Below, piece by piece: positions 1-9,500 of a stretch of DNA of 50,176 bases. The position numbers and the translations under genes are program-made. Source of the stretch: Comamonadaceae bacterium (lineage in GTDB: Bacteria; Pseudomonadota; Gammaproteobacteria; Burkholderiales; Burkholderiaceae_C). Where the stretch lies: contig JAIXUC010000044.1 of the NCBI GenBank assembly GCA_027483665.1, positions 1 to 50,176 of the forward strand. The letters run 5' to 3'. The notes under the pieces were generated by a model. That model had not been told where the DNA came from and searched no databases. It saw only the letters and a program-made list of their open reading frames with translations. Every line of letters begins with the position of its first letter. Positions within the stretch are counted from its first letter, which is position 1.

Positions 1-27
1 ACCTCGCGCCAGGTGTCGGCGTCCGGC

Positions 28-418
28 TCGTTCTCCGGCCCACGCTCGCGGGCGGCTGTTCTTGGTGTGCTCAGGTTTCTGCGTGAACGCTTTTTGTAGT
101 GCGCTTGCGTGCTGGCAACCGCGAATGGGGCCTGCGCCCGACTCCAGCCACCGACCCCTGTGAGTAGCGAAATGGTGCGCCTGCTGGTGCGCGCCGGACG
201 CGGTGCAGCGTGGAGCCGGGTTGCACGCAACCACTGCTTCACTCGGCCCAAGGGCTGTTTGCCCCGCCACCACACCTGCTGCGCAAAGCTCGGTGGTGCG
301 GGTGTCCGGGCGGAGGCCTCATTCGCGGTTGCCAGCACGTGCGAACGCCACAAAAGGCGTTAACGCAGAAACCGATGAGCACCAAAAGCAGCCGCCCGCG
401 AGGCAGGCCGGGAGAACG
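28..418. repeat. Imperfect inverted repeat, arms of about 110 bp
   Basis: Positions about 28-140 match the reverse complement of about 306-418 over nearly their full length. The best-conserved core is 47-130 against 316-402, with shared words such as CTCGCGGGCGGCTG and GTGCTGGCAACCGCGAAT. Indels are short, and I estimate by eye roughly 80-85% identity in the core. The arms are separated by about 165 bp that look unrelated to either arm. No transposase is present. This is probably a dispersed non-coding repeat of the genome, or two oppositely oriented copies of one; which of these cannot be told from the window. Confidence 0.75.
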
Positions 419-426
419 GATGCCCG

Positions 427-578
427 CGCCGCCGGGCACAGCCTGGGTCCGGCGAAAGGCGCCAGCTTGAATCCAGCCCGCCGCCGGGCCCAGCCCAAGC
501 GTGGCAAACGACGCCAGCCTGAACCCAACGCCGCCGGGCACCGCCTGGGTGCAGCAGGATGCGCCAGCAGGCACATCC
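427..578. repeat. Degenerate tandem repeat, three units of 50-52 bp
   Basis: Three units start at 427, 479 and 529, each opening with CGCCGCCGGGC and carrying a GCGCCAGC or ACGCCAGC word near its middle. The units differ by point changes and small indels. The array lies just outside the right arm of the inverted repeat and ends about 40 bp before mutL. There are no spacers of constant length with unique content, so it is not CRISPR. Together with the inverted repeat it accounts for most of the 616 bp without a gene at the left edge; I see no convincing gene or promoter in that stretch. Confidence 0.7.
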
Positions 579-616
579 AAGGGCAACGACCGCATCGCTG
601 CCTATCATCAACAGCC

Positions 617-2554
617 ATGCCATCCACCTTTGAAGACGCCGAAGCGCATCCCCTCGCCCCAGAGCGCCGGCCCATCCGCGCATTGCCTGATGAGTTGATC
701 AGCCAGATTGCGGCGGGCGAAGTGGTGGAGCGGCCTGCTTCGGTGGTGCGCGAATTGCTGGACAACGCGCTGGATGCAGGAGCCCGCCACATCACCGTGC
801 GGCTGCTGGCGGGCGGTGTGCGCCTCATCAGCGTGGAAGACGACGGCTCGGGAATTCCGGCCTCCGAGCTGCCTTTGGCCATTCGCCGCCACGCCACCAG
901 CAAGATCAGCAGCTTGAGTGACTTGGAGCAAGTGGGCAGCATGGGTTTTCGGGGCGAGGCGCTGGCTGCTGTGGCCTCGGTGGCAGACCTCGGCATCACC
1001 TCGCGCACCGCCGACGCGGCACACGCCCAAAGCTTGCAGGCGCGCACCGGCGAGTTGCTGCCAGCAGCACGCAGTCAAGGCACCACGGTAGAGGTCAAAG
1101 AGCTGTTCTTTGCCACCCCCGCCCGGCGCAAGTTCTTGAAGAGCGACGCCACCGAGTACGCCCACGCGCTAGAGGCCGTGCGCCGCCACGCGCTGGCGCG
1201 CCCCGAGGTGGGCTTTGCCGTCTGGCACGACGGGCGCCTCACAGCGCAGTGGCGCCCGGCCAGCTTCGAGCGGCGCTGCGCGGACGTGTTGGGCGAAGCC
1301 TTCGTGGCGCAGGCCTTGCTGCTGGCCAAGCCCCAAGAGCCTTCGCCTGCTGGCGCCCTACAGGTCTGGGGTTTGGCGGGGCTGCCCGACGCGGCCCGCG
1401 CCCGAGCTGACTTGCAGTATTTCTATGTGAATGGCCGCTACGTACGCGACAAAGTGCTGATGCACGCCGTGCGCAGTGCCTACGACGACGTGCTGCATGG
1501 CCAGCGTCAGCCGGTGCATGTGCTGCACCTGCAAATTGCTGCAGCGTTGGTGGACGTGAACGTTCATCCGACCAAGATCGAGGTGCGGTTTCGCGATAGC
1601 CGCAGCGTGCATCAAGCCGTGCGCCGCGCACTCGACAACGCGCTGGCCCTGCCGCGCAGCGCTCAGCCCAGCGGCTCAGAGCTCGGGCCTTTGACTCAGC
1701 CCAGCCAACCGGCAGCCCTTGGCAACGACGGCACATCACCGCCGCAGCCCCACCGAGCACCCCCTTGGGCGCAGCAAACCATGCGCTGGCAGCCCGGCCC
1801 AAGCCCGGCGGCGCACCAGGTCAGCGAGGCGATCAGCCCTTGGTTGCACAGCGCTGGAACGGCTTCGGACACGGCCACAGGCTTGGTGGCATCCGAGTTG
1901 TCCGCAGCGCCCCCATCGTGGGCCTCATCGCCCGCCACCGACGGCCAAGCCAGCGAGGAATGGCCCTTGGGGAGGGCTTTGGCGCAACTGCACGGCGTGT
2001 ACATCCTGGCGCAAAACCGCCAGGGCCTGGTGCTGGTGGACATGCACGCAGCGCATGAACGCATCGTCTACGAACGCCTCAAGGCCCAGCTGGACCACGG
2101 CGCGGCGCTGCGTTCGCAGCCGCTGCTGATTGCGCAAAGCCTTCCAGCCACGCCACAAGAAATGGCCACCGTTCAAACACACGCGCAGGCCCTGGCGCAA
2201 CTGGGCCTGGACGTGGCCCCGCTGTCGGCCCACAGCTTGGCCGTGCGGGCGCTGCCTGCCAGCCTGTCGGCTGGCAGCGCCACGCCGGTGGCAGAGCTGG
2301 TGCGCGGTGTGCTGGCCGAGTTGGCCGCACACGATGCCAGCGAAGTGATTCAACGCGCCCAGCACGAGCTGTTGTCCAGCATGGCCTGCCACGGCGCGGT
2401 GCGCGCCAACCGCCAACTCACGCTGCCCGAAATGGACGCGCTGCTGCGCCAGATGGAAGCCACGGAGCGCTCCGACCAATGCAACCACGGCCGACCGACA
2501 TGGCGACAAATCAGCATGAAAGAGCTGGACGCGCTGTTCATGCGTGGGCGCTGA
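617..2554 (+). CDS. mutL: DNA mismatch repair protein MutL
   Basis: MutL couples mismatch recognition by MutS to strand incision. The N-terminal GHKL ATPase is clear: ELLDN with the catalytic Glu near residue 46, DDGSG at 75-79, ATSK at 93-96 and GFRGEAL at 110-116. A Pro/Ala-rich linker (about residues 345-440) joins it to the C-terminal dimerisation domain. That domain carries DMHAAHERIVYE from residue 475, ACHGAV near 590 and CNHGRP from 622, which match in order the metal-binding motifs of endonuclease-type MutL with small changes. The ATG at 617 was chosen because homology begins just after it; the frame stays open upstream only through repeat DNA. The 645-residue length is normal for the family. 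Confidence 0.97.
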   Translation: MPSTFEDAEAHPLAPERRPIRALPDELISQIAAGEVVERPASVVRELLDNALDAGARHITVRLLAGGVRLISVEDDGSGIPASELPLAIRRHATSKISSLSDLEQVGSMGFRGEALAAVASVADLGITSRTADAAHAQSLQARTGELLPAARSQGTTVEVKELFFATPARRKFLKSDATEYAHALEAVRRHALARPEVGFAVWHDGRLTAQWRPASFERRCADVLGEAFVAQALLLAKPQEPSPAGALQVWGLAGLPDAARARADLQYFYVNGRYVRDKVLMHAVRSAYDDVLHGQRQPVHVLHLQIAAALVDVNVHPTKIEVRFRDSRSVHQAVRRALDNALALPRSAQPSGSELGPLTQPSQPAALGNDGTSPPQPHRAPPWAQQTMRWQPGPSPAAHQVSEAISPWLHSAGTASDTATGLVASELSAAPPSWASSPATDGQASEEWPLGRALAQLHGVYILAQNRQGLVLVDMHAAHERIVYERLKAQLDHGAALRSQPLLIAQSLPATPQEMATVQTHAQALAQLGLDVAPLSAHSLAVRALPASLSAGSATPVAELVRGVLAELAAHDASEVIQRAQHELLSSMACHGAVRANRQLTLPEMDALLRQMEATERSDQCNHGRPTWRQISMKELDALFMRGR

Positions 2555-2626
2555 GGCGCCGGCCCGAAGAGGCTGTGATGCCCCAGATTGAACTCTGATT
2601 CGCTCAGCGCACTCCGACAGCGTTTC

Positions 2627-3535
2627 ATGCATACACCTGAGCCGATGAAGCCCCAACCCGTACCCCCGCGAGTCATCGACAAGCCCCGTCCCTGGCGCTG
2701 GCTGCTGGCGTCGCTCTTGGCCGTCGCCACCTTGGCAGGATGCGCCTCGCTGGACATGAAGCAGCGTGAGTGGATCTTCCAGCCCGGCAACCGCACTTGG
2801 GGCGGCGCGCAGTGGGCCGCCGAAGGCATGCAAGACGTGTGGATTCGCTTTCAGTCCCGGGAAACCCGCCAACCGGTGGACCTGCACGGCTTGTGGATCG
2901 AGGCCGATGCGGCGCAAACGTCACCAGCCAAGCCAGCACCAGTGTTGCTCTACCTGCACGGCGCGCGCTGGAACGTGATGGGCTCGGCCAACCGCATTCG
3001 GCGCATGCAGTCCTTGGGCTTTGGCGTGCTGGCGGTGGATTACCGCGGCTTCGGCCAGAGCAGCGCAGACCTGCCCTCCGAGTCCATGGCGCTGGAAGAC
3101 GCACGCGCTGCCTGGGACTGGCTCGGCCAGCAATACCCGGACCGACCGCGCTACATCTTCGGCCACTCGCTGGGCGGCGCCATTGCCATCAGCCTGGCGC
3201 AGCAGGTGGGCGACGAGCGCGGCACGTTGGTGGAAGGCACTTTCACCTCCATCCGCGACGTGGTGCGCACCATGCCTTGGGGCTGGCTGCCGGTCGGCCC
3301 GCTCATCACGCAGCGCTTCGAGTCGGTCAAACGCGTGGCCGATATCGGCTCGCCTTTGCTGGTGGTACACGGCAGCGAAGATCGGCTGATCAAGCCAGAC
3401 CTTGGGCGCGCGCTGTATGAAGCCGCTCGAGAGCCCAAGCGCTTTGTTCTGGTGGAAGGCGGCAGCCACCACAACACCAACTCGGTCGGGCTGGACCAAT
3501 ACCGGCTGGCGCTCTCCGAGATGTTTGGGCACTGA
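2627..3535 (+). CDS. Alpha/beta-hydrolase lipoprotein
   Basis: A predicted secreted serine hydrolase of unknown substrate. The N-terminus has a basic stretch, a hydrophobic segment (about residues 25-37) and a lipobox LAGC with the lipidated Cys near residue 39, so it is probably anchored in a membrane facing the periplasm. The fold is shown by LYLHGARWN (oxyanion region), the nucleophile elbow GHSLGG near residue 180, the acid in HGSEDRL and a terminal His in GGSHHN. It is related to the YfhR/BEM46-type hydrolases. A TTG at 2588 and an ATG at 2645 are alternative starts; none has a good Shine-Dalgarno. It follows mutL closely and may be read with it. Confidence 0.85.
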   Translation: MHTPEPMKPQPVPPRVIDKPRPWRWLLASLLAVATLAGCASLDMKQREWIFQPGNRTWGGAQWAAEGMQDVWIRFQSRETRQPVDLHGLWIEADAAQTSPAKPAPVLLYLHGARWNVMGSANRIRRMQSLGFGVLAVDYRGFGQSSADLPSESMALEDARAAWDWLGQQYPDRPRYIFGHSLGGAIAISLAQQVGDERGTLVEGTFTSIRDVVRTMPWGWLPVGPLITQRFESVKRVADIGSPLLVVHGSEDRLIKPDLGRALYEAAREPKRFVLVEGGSHHNTNSVGLDQYRLALSEMFGH

Positions 3536-3540
3536 TGTCT

Positions 3541-3563
3541 TGTGCGCATGGGCCTTGCGCACA
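3541..3563. terminator. Possible hairpin after the hydrolase gene
   Basis: TGTGCGC and GCGCACA form a perfect 7-bp stem with a 9-nt loop just after the hydrolase stop codon. There is no T-tract, so intrinsic termination is doubtful. Confidence 0.3.
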
Positions 3564-3620
3564 GGTCTCGGCGTGAGCTGGAACATGTGCTCCGCTACAG
3601 TCCGGCCACACCCTTTGCCC

Positions 3621-4862
3621 ATGCCCGCCTCCACCGTCGTCATCTTGTTGTCCTTGCTGCTGGGCCTGCAGCCGGTGACCACCGATTTGTACTTGCCCGC
3701 TCTGCCTGCTCTGAGCGAGGGCTTCGGCGCAGACATGGCGCGCTCGCAACTGACGTTGACGGCGCTGCTTTTGGCCTTTGGCACCTCGCAATTGGTGTGG
3801 GGGCCGCTGTCGGACCGCTTCGGGCGCAGGCCGGTGTTGTTGTGGGGCATGGCGGTGTATGTGGTGTCGGCTGTGGGCGGCGCGGCGGCGCAGTCGATGG
3901 ATGGCTTGATTGCCTGGCGTGCGCTGCAGGGTGCCGCCATGGGCGCTGCGGTCATGGGCGCGCGCGCCATCGTGCGTGACCTGTACCAACCCGCCGAAGG
4001 CGCACGGGTCATGTCGCGGGCTTTGTCGGGCTTGGGCGTGATCGCTTGCGTGTCTGCACCCGTGGGCGGCGTGCTCGCGCAGTGGCTGGGCTGGCGCGCC
4101 ACGCTGGGTGCCCTGGCGGTGTTTGGTGCGGTGGTGCTGGCCCTGGTGGCTTGGCGCTACCGCGAAACAGCACCCACACCACAGGCCGGTGCGCTGCGCC
4201 CAGCCCAGCTGGCCCGCACCTGGTGGCAGATCGCTCAGCACCCCACCTTCCGCGCCTACAGCGCCTTGGCCATTTGCTCCTACGCCGGCTTGTTCACGTT
4301 TTTGGCAGCTTCTTCTTTTGTGTTCATCCGCGCTTTTGGCTACAGCAAGACAGCCTACGGCGGGGTGATGTTGTTGACCTCGCTGGCCTACATCGGCGGC
4401 ACGGTGCTGTGCAGGCGCTTGCTGGCGCGGCTGGGCGTGCGCCGGGCAGTGGCGCTGGCCGGTGTGCTGTCGCTCAGCGGCGGCAGTGCTTTGGGTGTAC
4501 TGGCACTCGTGGGCTGGGGCAGCGCTTGGTATGGCGGGCTTTGCGTGTTGCTGCCGGTGCTGCTGTTCATGGTGGGGCACGGCATTCACCAGCCCTGCAG
4601 CCAAAGCGGTGCCGTGGGGCCCTTTCCGCAAGCCGCAGGGCAAGCCTCGGCACTGAATGGTTTTTTGATGATGCTGGCCGCTTTTGCTGTGGGCAGTTGG
4701 CTGGGCCAAAGGCTCGACGGTGTCGGCGCGGCGTTGGTGATGCCACTGGCTCTGGGCATGTGGTTTTGGAGCGCCTGCATCGCCACGGTGGCATGGACTT
4801 GGGTGCGCCTGCACGGCGATGCCACTGCCACCGCCACCGCCACCGCACCGCGCTCGGCCTGA
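3621..4862 (+). CDS. Bcr/CflA-type MFS multidrug exporter
   Basis: An inner-membrane drug:proton antiporter of the major facilitator superfamily. The opening helix contains [10 protein letters not shown], characteristic of the Bcr/CflA (DHA1) group. The loop between helices 2 and 3 has the family motif [11 protein letters not shown] near residues 60-70, and the 413-residue length with about 12 hydrophobic segments fits. The C-terminus ends in a short Ala-Thr tail encoded by repeated GCCACC. ATG 3621 places the start directly before helix 1; an in-frame ATG at 3585 would add 12 residues. The substrate cannot be told from sequence. It ends 13 nt before miaA. Confidence 0.9.
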   Translation: MPASTVVILLSLLLGLQPVTTDLYLPALPALSEGFGADMARSQLTLTALLLAFGTSQLVWGPLSDRFGRRPVLLWGMAVYVVSAVGGAAAQSMDGLIAWRALQGAAMGAAVMGARAIVRDLYQPAEGARVMSRALSGLGVIACVSAPVGGVLAQWLGWRATLGALAVFGAVVLALVAWRYRETAPTPQAGALRPAQLARTWWQIAQHPTFRAYSALAICSYAGLFTFLAASSFVFIRAFGYSKTAYGGVMLLTSLAYIGGTVLCRRLLARLGVRRAVALAGVLSLSGGSALGVLALVGWGSAWYGGLCVLLPVLLFMVGHGIHQPCSQSGAVGPFPQAAGQASALNGFLMMLAAFAVGSWLGQRLDGVGAALVMPLALGMWFWSACIATVAWTWVRLHGDATATATATAPRSA

Positions 4863-4875
4863 TACGGTCGGCCCG

Positions 4876-5856
4876 ATGCAGTCCAGCCCACCACGCGCCT
4901 TGGTACTGACCGGCCCCACGGCGTCCGGCAAAACCGCCGTGGCGCTGTCCTTGGCCGAGGTGTGCCCGCTGGAAGTCATCAGCATGGACTCGGCCTTGGT
5001 CTACCGCGGCATGGACATCGGAACCGCCAAGCCCACCACCGCCGAACGCTCGTTGGTGCAGCACCATTTGATCGACATCCGCGACCCGGCCCATGCCTAC
5101 AGCGCAGCCGAGTTTGTGCTTGACGCGCAGCGCCTGATTGCCGAGGTCAGCGCACGAGGGCGCTTGCCGCTGCTCGTGGGCGGCACCCCGATGTACCTCA
5201 AGGCGCTGATCGAGGGCCTGGACGCGCTGCCCCCGGCGCAGCCTGCCTTGCGCGCAGACATCGCAGCGCAAGCGACAAGCCTTGGCTGGCCTGCCATGCA
5301 CCAGCGCCTGCAAGCGCTGGACCCCATCACGGCTGCGCGCCTGTCGCCCAACGACAGCCAACGCATTGCCCGCGCGCTGGAGGTTCACGCGGCCACGGGG
5401 CAAACCTTGTCTTCCCTGCAAACGCGCGCCGCTGGCACAGATCAGCCAAGCCTGCACCAGGGCGGCCAAGTGGCGGCCATCGTTTCGCTGGAACCCAGCG
5501 ACCGGGCCTGGCTGCACCAACGCATCGAGCAGCGCCTGCGCGCCATGCTGGACGCGGGGCTTTTGGACGAAGTGCGCGCCTTGCGCCAACGCCCAGACCT
5601 GCACGCCGATCTGCCTTCCATGCGCTGCGTGGGCTACCGCCAAGCCTGGGCTGCCTTGGATGCAGGCGGCAACGAGGCCAGCGTGCGCACCGCCACCGAG
5701 CAAGCCGCCATGGCAGCCACGCGACAACTGGCCAAACGCCAGCTCACCTGGTTGCGCGGCATGCCGCAGCGCACCACCGTAGCCTGCGATCAACCGCAGG
5801 CCCACCGTACAGCGGTGCAGCAGATGCTGGCGCTCCTACAGCAGCACCACCTATGA
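4876..5856 (+). CDS. miaA: tRNA dimethylallyltransferase MiaA
   Basis: MiaA transfers dimethylallyl from DMAPP to the N6 of A37 in tRNAs reading UNN codons. The P-loop GPTASGKT sits at residues 13-20, followed by [19 protein letters not shown], the conserved substrate-binding segment. [12 protein letters not shown] and the later CVGYRQ and KRQLTWLR motifs are also present. The 326-residue length is typical. The start at 4876 is the ATG just before the first strand. The stop overlaps the next start in ATGA (5853-5856), so the ABC ATPase downstream is probably translationally coupled. Proximity of miaA to mutL is a recurring proteobacterial arrangement. Confidence 0.97.
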   Translation: MQSSPPRALVLTGPTASGKTAVALSLAEVCPLEVISMDSALVYRGMDIGTAKPTTAERSLVQHHLIDIRDPAHAYSAAEFVLDAQRLIAEVSARGRLPLLVGGTPMYLKALIEGLDALPPAQPALRADIAAQATSLGWPAMHQRLQALDPITAARLSPNDSQRIARALEVHAATGQTLSSLQTRAAGTDQPSLHQGGQVAAIVSLEPSDRAWLHQRIEQRLRAMLDAGLLDEVRALRQRPDLHADLPSMRCVGYRQAWAALDAGGNEASVRTATEQAAMAATRQLAKRQLTWLRGMPQRTTVACDQPQAHRTAVQQMLALLQQHHL

Positions 5857-6542
5857 CCACATCACCGCCATCAGCAGCCACCAACCCCGCAGCACTGCAA
5901 GTGCACAGCTTGGCCAAGCAGCACGGCAACACCGCCGTGTTCGAGGGCGTCTCGCTGCATGTGGCCGCGGGGGAATCGGTGGCCATCGTGGGCGAATCGG
6001 GCGTGGGCAAATCCACCTTGCTGCACTGCATGGCAGGGCTGGAACATTGGGACAGCGGGCAGGTGAGCTTGGCCGGCCAGTCGCTCGACGCGCTCGATGA
6101 CGATGGCCGAGCGCGCTGGCGCAGGGCGCACGTGGGCTTTGTCTTTCAGGCGTTTCATGTGCTGCCGCACCTGGACGTGGCCCAAAACGTCGCGTTGCCG
6201 CTGCTCTTGTTACAGCGCCCCGATGAAGCCCGCGTGGCCCAAGTGCTGCAAGCCGTGGGCCTGGGCGATTTGGGCCATCGCCTGCCGCAGCAACTCTCGG
6301 GCGGTCAACTGCAACGCGTGGCCATTGCCCGCGCCTTGGTGCACCAGCCCGCGCTGTTGCTGGCCGACGAGCCCACCGGCAACCTCGACCCCGCCACCGC
6401 CGAGCGCGTGATGGCGCTGCTGCACGAACAATGCAAAACCAGCCGCACCGCCCTGGTGCTGGTGACGCACTCGCCTAGCGTGGCCCAAGGCGCTGACCGG
6501 GTACTGCGTTTGTATGCCGACGGGCTTCGCCCGGAGCCCTGA
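5853..6542 (+). CDS. ABC ATPase, LolD/MacB/YbbA type
   Basis: This 229-residue nucleotide-binding subunit has Walker [10 protein letters not shown] (residues 47-55), a Q-loop in [10 protein letters not shown], signature LSGGQLQR, Walker [13 protein letters not shown] and switch His in THS. The DEPTGNLD and Q-loop region are typical of the LolD/MacB/YbbA group that works with FtsX-type permeases. No permease follows directly: the next gene is convergent and only 2 nt away. The only FtsX-type permease in the window begins at 13041, beyond the GGDEF-EAL gene, and is the likely partner. Whether it also powers the MlaE-like permease at 10456 is open. Confidence 0.92.
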   Translation: MTTSPPSAATNPAALQVHSLAKQHGNTAVFEGVSLHVAAGESVAIVGESGVGKSTLLHCMAGLEHWDSGQVSLAGQSLDALDDDGRARWRRAHVGFVFQAFHVLPHLDVAQNVALPLLLLQRPDEARVAQVLQAVGLGDLGHRLPQQLSGGQLQRVAIARALVHQPALLLADEPTGNLDPATAERVMALLHEQCKTSRTALVLVTHSPSVAQGADRVLRLYADGLRPEP

Positions 6543-6544
6543 CC

Positions 6545-9500
6545 TCATCGCACCTGAAGGTCGGGCTGCATGAAGGATTCGAAGTCTTCCGGGGACATGG
6601 GGCGCGCAAACCAGTAGCCCTGCGCCATGTCGCAGCCAGCTTGCAACAGCAAGTCGCGCTGGCGTTCGGTCTCCACACCTTCTGCCACCACGTGCATGCC
6701 CAATTCGTGCGCCATACCCACCATGGCTTTGCACAGCGCCAGTTCTTTGGACTGCGGCTGCAGGCCGCGAACAAAGGACTGGTCGATCTTGATCTCGTCG
6801 ATGTCGTAGCGCTGCAGATAAGACATCGCTGAGTAGCCCGTGCCGAAGTCATCAAGCGAGACGCGCACGCCCGCTTCACGCAGTGCCGAGAGTTGCTCGA
6901 TGACCATGTCGGAGGCGTCCAGCAGCAAACCTTCTGTGATTTCAATGGACAGGCTCGGGCCAGCCAACCCGCGCTGGCGCAGGTGCTCCAGCCAGCGCTT
7001 TTGTCGCCCTGCGTCGCTGTGGAACTGCACGGGCGACTTGTTGATGCTCACCTGAAAGTGCGGGTCCATGCGCTCGCGCCAGGCCTGCACTTGCGCCGCC
7101 GCCTGCATGAATACCCACTCGCCGATTTCCACAATTTGGCCACTGCTCTCAGCCAATGGAATGAACTGCGACGGGCTGATGGCCCCGCGTACCGGGTGCT
7201 GCCAGCGCAGCAGGGCTTCGGCCTTCACCACGCGGCCCGTGAGCAAGTGCACGATGGGCTGGTAGACCAAGTGCAGTTGACCCTGGGGCAGGGCCAAGCG
7301 CAGGTCTTGTGCCAGCCGCATGCGCTGGTGGGCCAGCTCTTGCAGGGCAGGCGTGAAATAGCTCACGCGGTTGCGGCCTGCGTTCTTGGCTGCATACAGC
7401 GCTTGGTCCGCGTGCTTGAACAGCGTGTCGATGTCTTCACCGTCCCCGGGAAACAACGCCACGCCCACGCTGGCCGACACGAAGGCCTGTTCGTTGCCGA
7501 TGACAAAAGCCTCGGACAAGCGCGCCAAGATCTGTTGTGCGATGCCATCCACCCGGTTTTGGTCTGGCAGCTGCGACAGCACCACCGTGAATTCGTCGCC
7601 GCCCATGCGCGCCACGGTGTCGCTCTCTCGGACGCAGCTCTTGATGCGTCCTGCGGCATCAAGCAGCAGCATGTCTCCGCTGTCGTGGCCCAAGGTGTCG
7701 TTGACTTCCTTGAAATGGTCCAGGTCGATGAACAACACCGCCACTTGCAAGCCTTGGCGGCGGCTGGTCCTGAGGTCTTGTTGCAAGCGGTCGCGCAGCA
7801 TGCTGCGGTTGGGCAAACCGGTGAGGAAGTCGAAGTTGGCCTGCTGCCACACCATGGCTTCGGTTTGCTTGCGCTCGGTGATGTCGGTGTGCGTGCCGAT
7901 CAAGCGCGTGGGCTTGCCTTGCGCATCACGCTCGATCACCATGCCGCGCGTCATGATCCACTTCCAGCTTCCGTCTTTGCATCGAACCCTATGCTCGTTG
8001 CGATAGCTGGCGCGTTCGCCGCTGAGGTGGGCCTCTCGGGCACGCAGCATCTGCGGCACATCGTCGGGGTGGGCCAACTCGTCGAAATTCAAGGCCGCGA
8101 TGCCCTGCAGCTCATGCTGTTCGTAGCCGTACATCTGGGCAAAGCTCTCAGAGCACACCCGCTCGTTCGTGAGCAAGTTCCAATCCCACATGCCATCACC
8201 CGTGCTCTCCAGCGCCAGCTTCCAGCGTTCATCACTTTCGCGCAGCGCCTGTTGCGCGCGCTTGGTCTCTGTGATGTCTTGAATGATCGAGGTGCGCTTG
8301 ACGAGCTGTCCGTCTTTCATCGTGATGACGCCACGCGAATGGACCACGATTGCTCTGCCCTTGGCTGTGACCATCTCGAACTCTTCGTCGTGGCCCAGTC
8401 CCTGGGTCTCGTCCAAGCGGATGATCTCGCGCACCCGTTGTGCTGTGGCTGGTGCGAAAAAGCGGGGGGTGGTCTCCACCGTGGGCGTGTACTCCTCAGG
8501 CGAGGTCTCGAGAATTCGATAGACCTCAGGCGTCCAGTAGACCTCTTGGGTGAGCAGGTCTACCTCCCAGCCACCTATACGCGACATTTCCTGCGAAACC
8601 TCCAGCAAAAGTTGCATACGTTGTTGCGCGTGCTCGACACGGCGCAACACCGTGATGTCTGAGCACAGCACAAAGTAGCCCTGCACTTGGTCGTTGATGA
8701 CATCTGGGATGTACTGCGTCCAGAACTGCCCTGCTTCGCCATTGGCTTTGGTGAGTGTTCGCTCGAAGGCCTGCGGCACACCAGCCAAAGCGCCCAGCAT
8801 GTAGCGCTCGTCCATCTCATAGAGCGGGCCGCTTTTGAATTCGCGTACGTGCAGGCCGATCATGTCGGCCGGCCGAATGCCAAACCAGTCGTTGTAGGCG
8901 TTGTTGGCGAACCAGCACCGCTGGTCCGCGCCCCAATACGCCACCAAGCCGGGCAGCCCGTTGGCAATGGCGCGGATGAAGCGTTCGCTTTTATCGGTTT
9001 GCGCCGCTTGGTCGCGCAAGCGCGCAGCGCTTTCTTGCAAACCCAGCTCCCGCTGGCGCAGGGCGTTGCTCAGGTCGGCGAAAGCCCGCGCCAAGTCGCC
9101 CAGTTCGTCGGGTCTGTCAGCACGAGGCATCTTGGCCATGTACTGGCCATCGCGCAATTGCAGCACCGCGCCATGCAGTTGAGCCAAGGGCTCGCCGATG
9201 CCACGGCGCACCACGGTGCTGGTGATGAGCACCAGCACCAGCAACAGCAGCGCGCTGGCTGCCAAGATGACGATGGCCGTTTTCAGCGCTTGGTCTGTCA
9301 GTGACTGGATGGGTAGCACCGAGGCGTAGAGCCAATTGGGGCCGTCGATGTTGCTGACTGCAATCAGATGGCTGCCACCGCTGCTGATGGCCCGCACGGC
9401 CATGCCACCGGGTGGCGGCCTCGCGGCAGCAATGTCATTGAGCAAGGGGTCGCCCAGGCTCGCCAGCGCCAGCTCGCCTTTGGCTTCGCGCAGACGCTGC

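Noticed and set aside
1-59. Reverse-strand frame reading RERGPENEPDADTWREV at the left edge
   Set aside because: It looks protein-like, but part lies inside the inverted repeat and no start or domain is visible in so short a piece; it could be the end of a real gene outside the window, which cannot be decided here.
427-578. Tandem array as a CRISPR
   Set aside because: Units are contiguous and degenerate with no repeat-spacer alternation.
203-616. In-frame upstream extension of mutL by 138 residues
   Set aside because: The extension translates repeat DNA and low-complexity sequence; MutL homology starts after the ATG at 617.
4827-4850. GCCACC microsatellite as a phase-variation tract in the MFS gene
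   Set aside because: The unit is 6 bp, so gain or loss would not shift the frame; it only changes the Ala-Thr tail.
4567-5805. 412-residue frame antisense to miaA and the MFS gene
   Set aside because: Crosses two well-supported genes and has no similarity I recognise.
6893-8662. 589-residue open frame antisense to the GGDEF-EAL gene
   Set aside because: No domain, and it lies wholly opposite intact PAS, GGDEF and EAL motifs.
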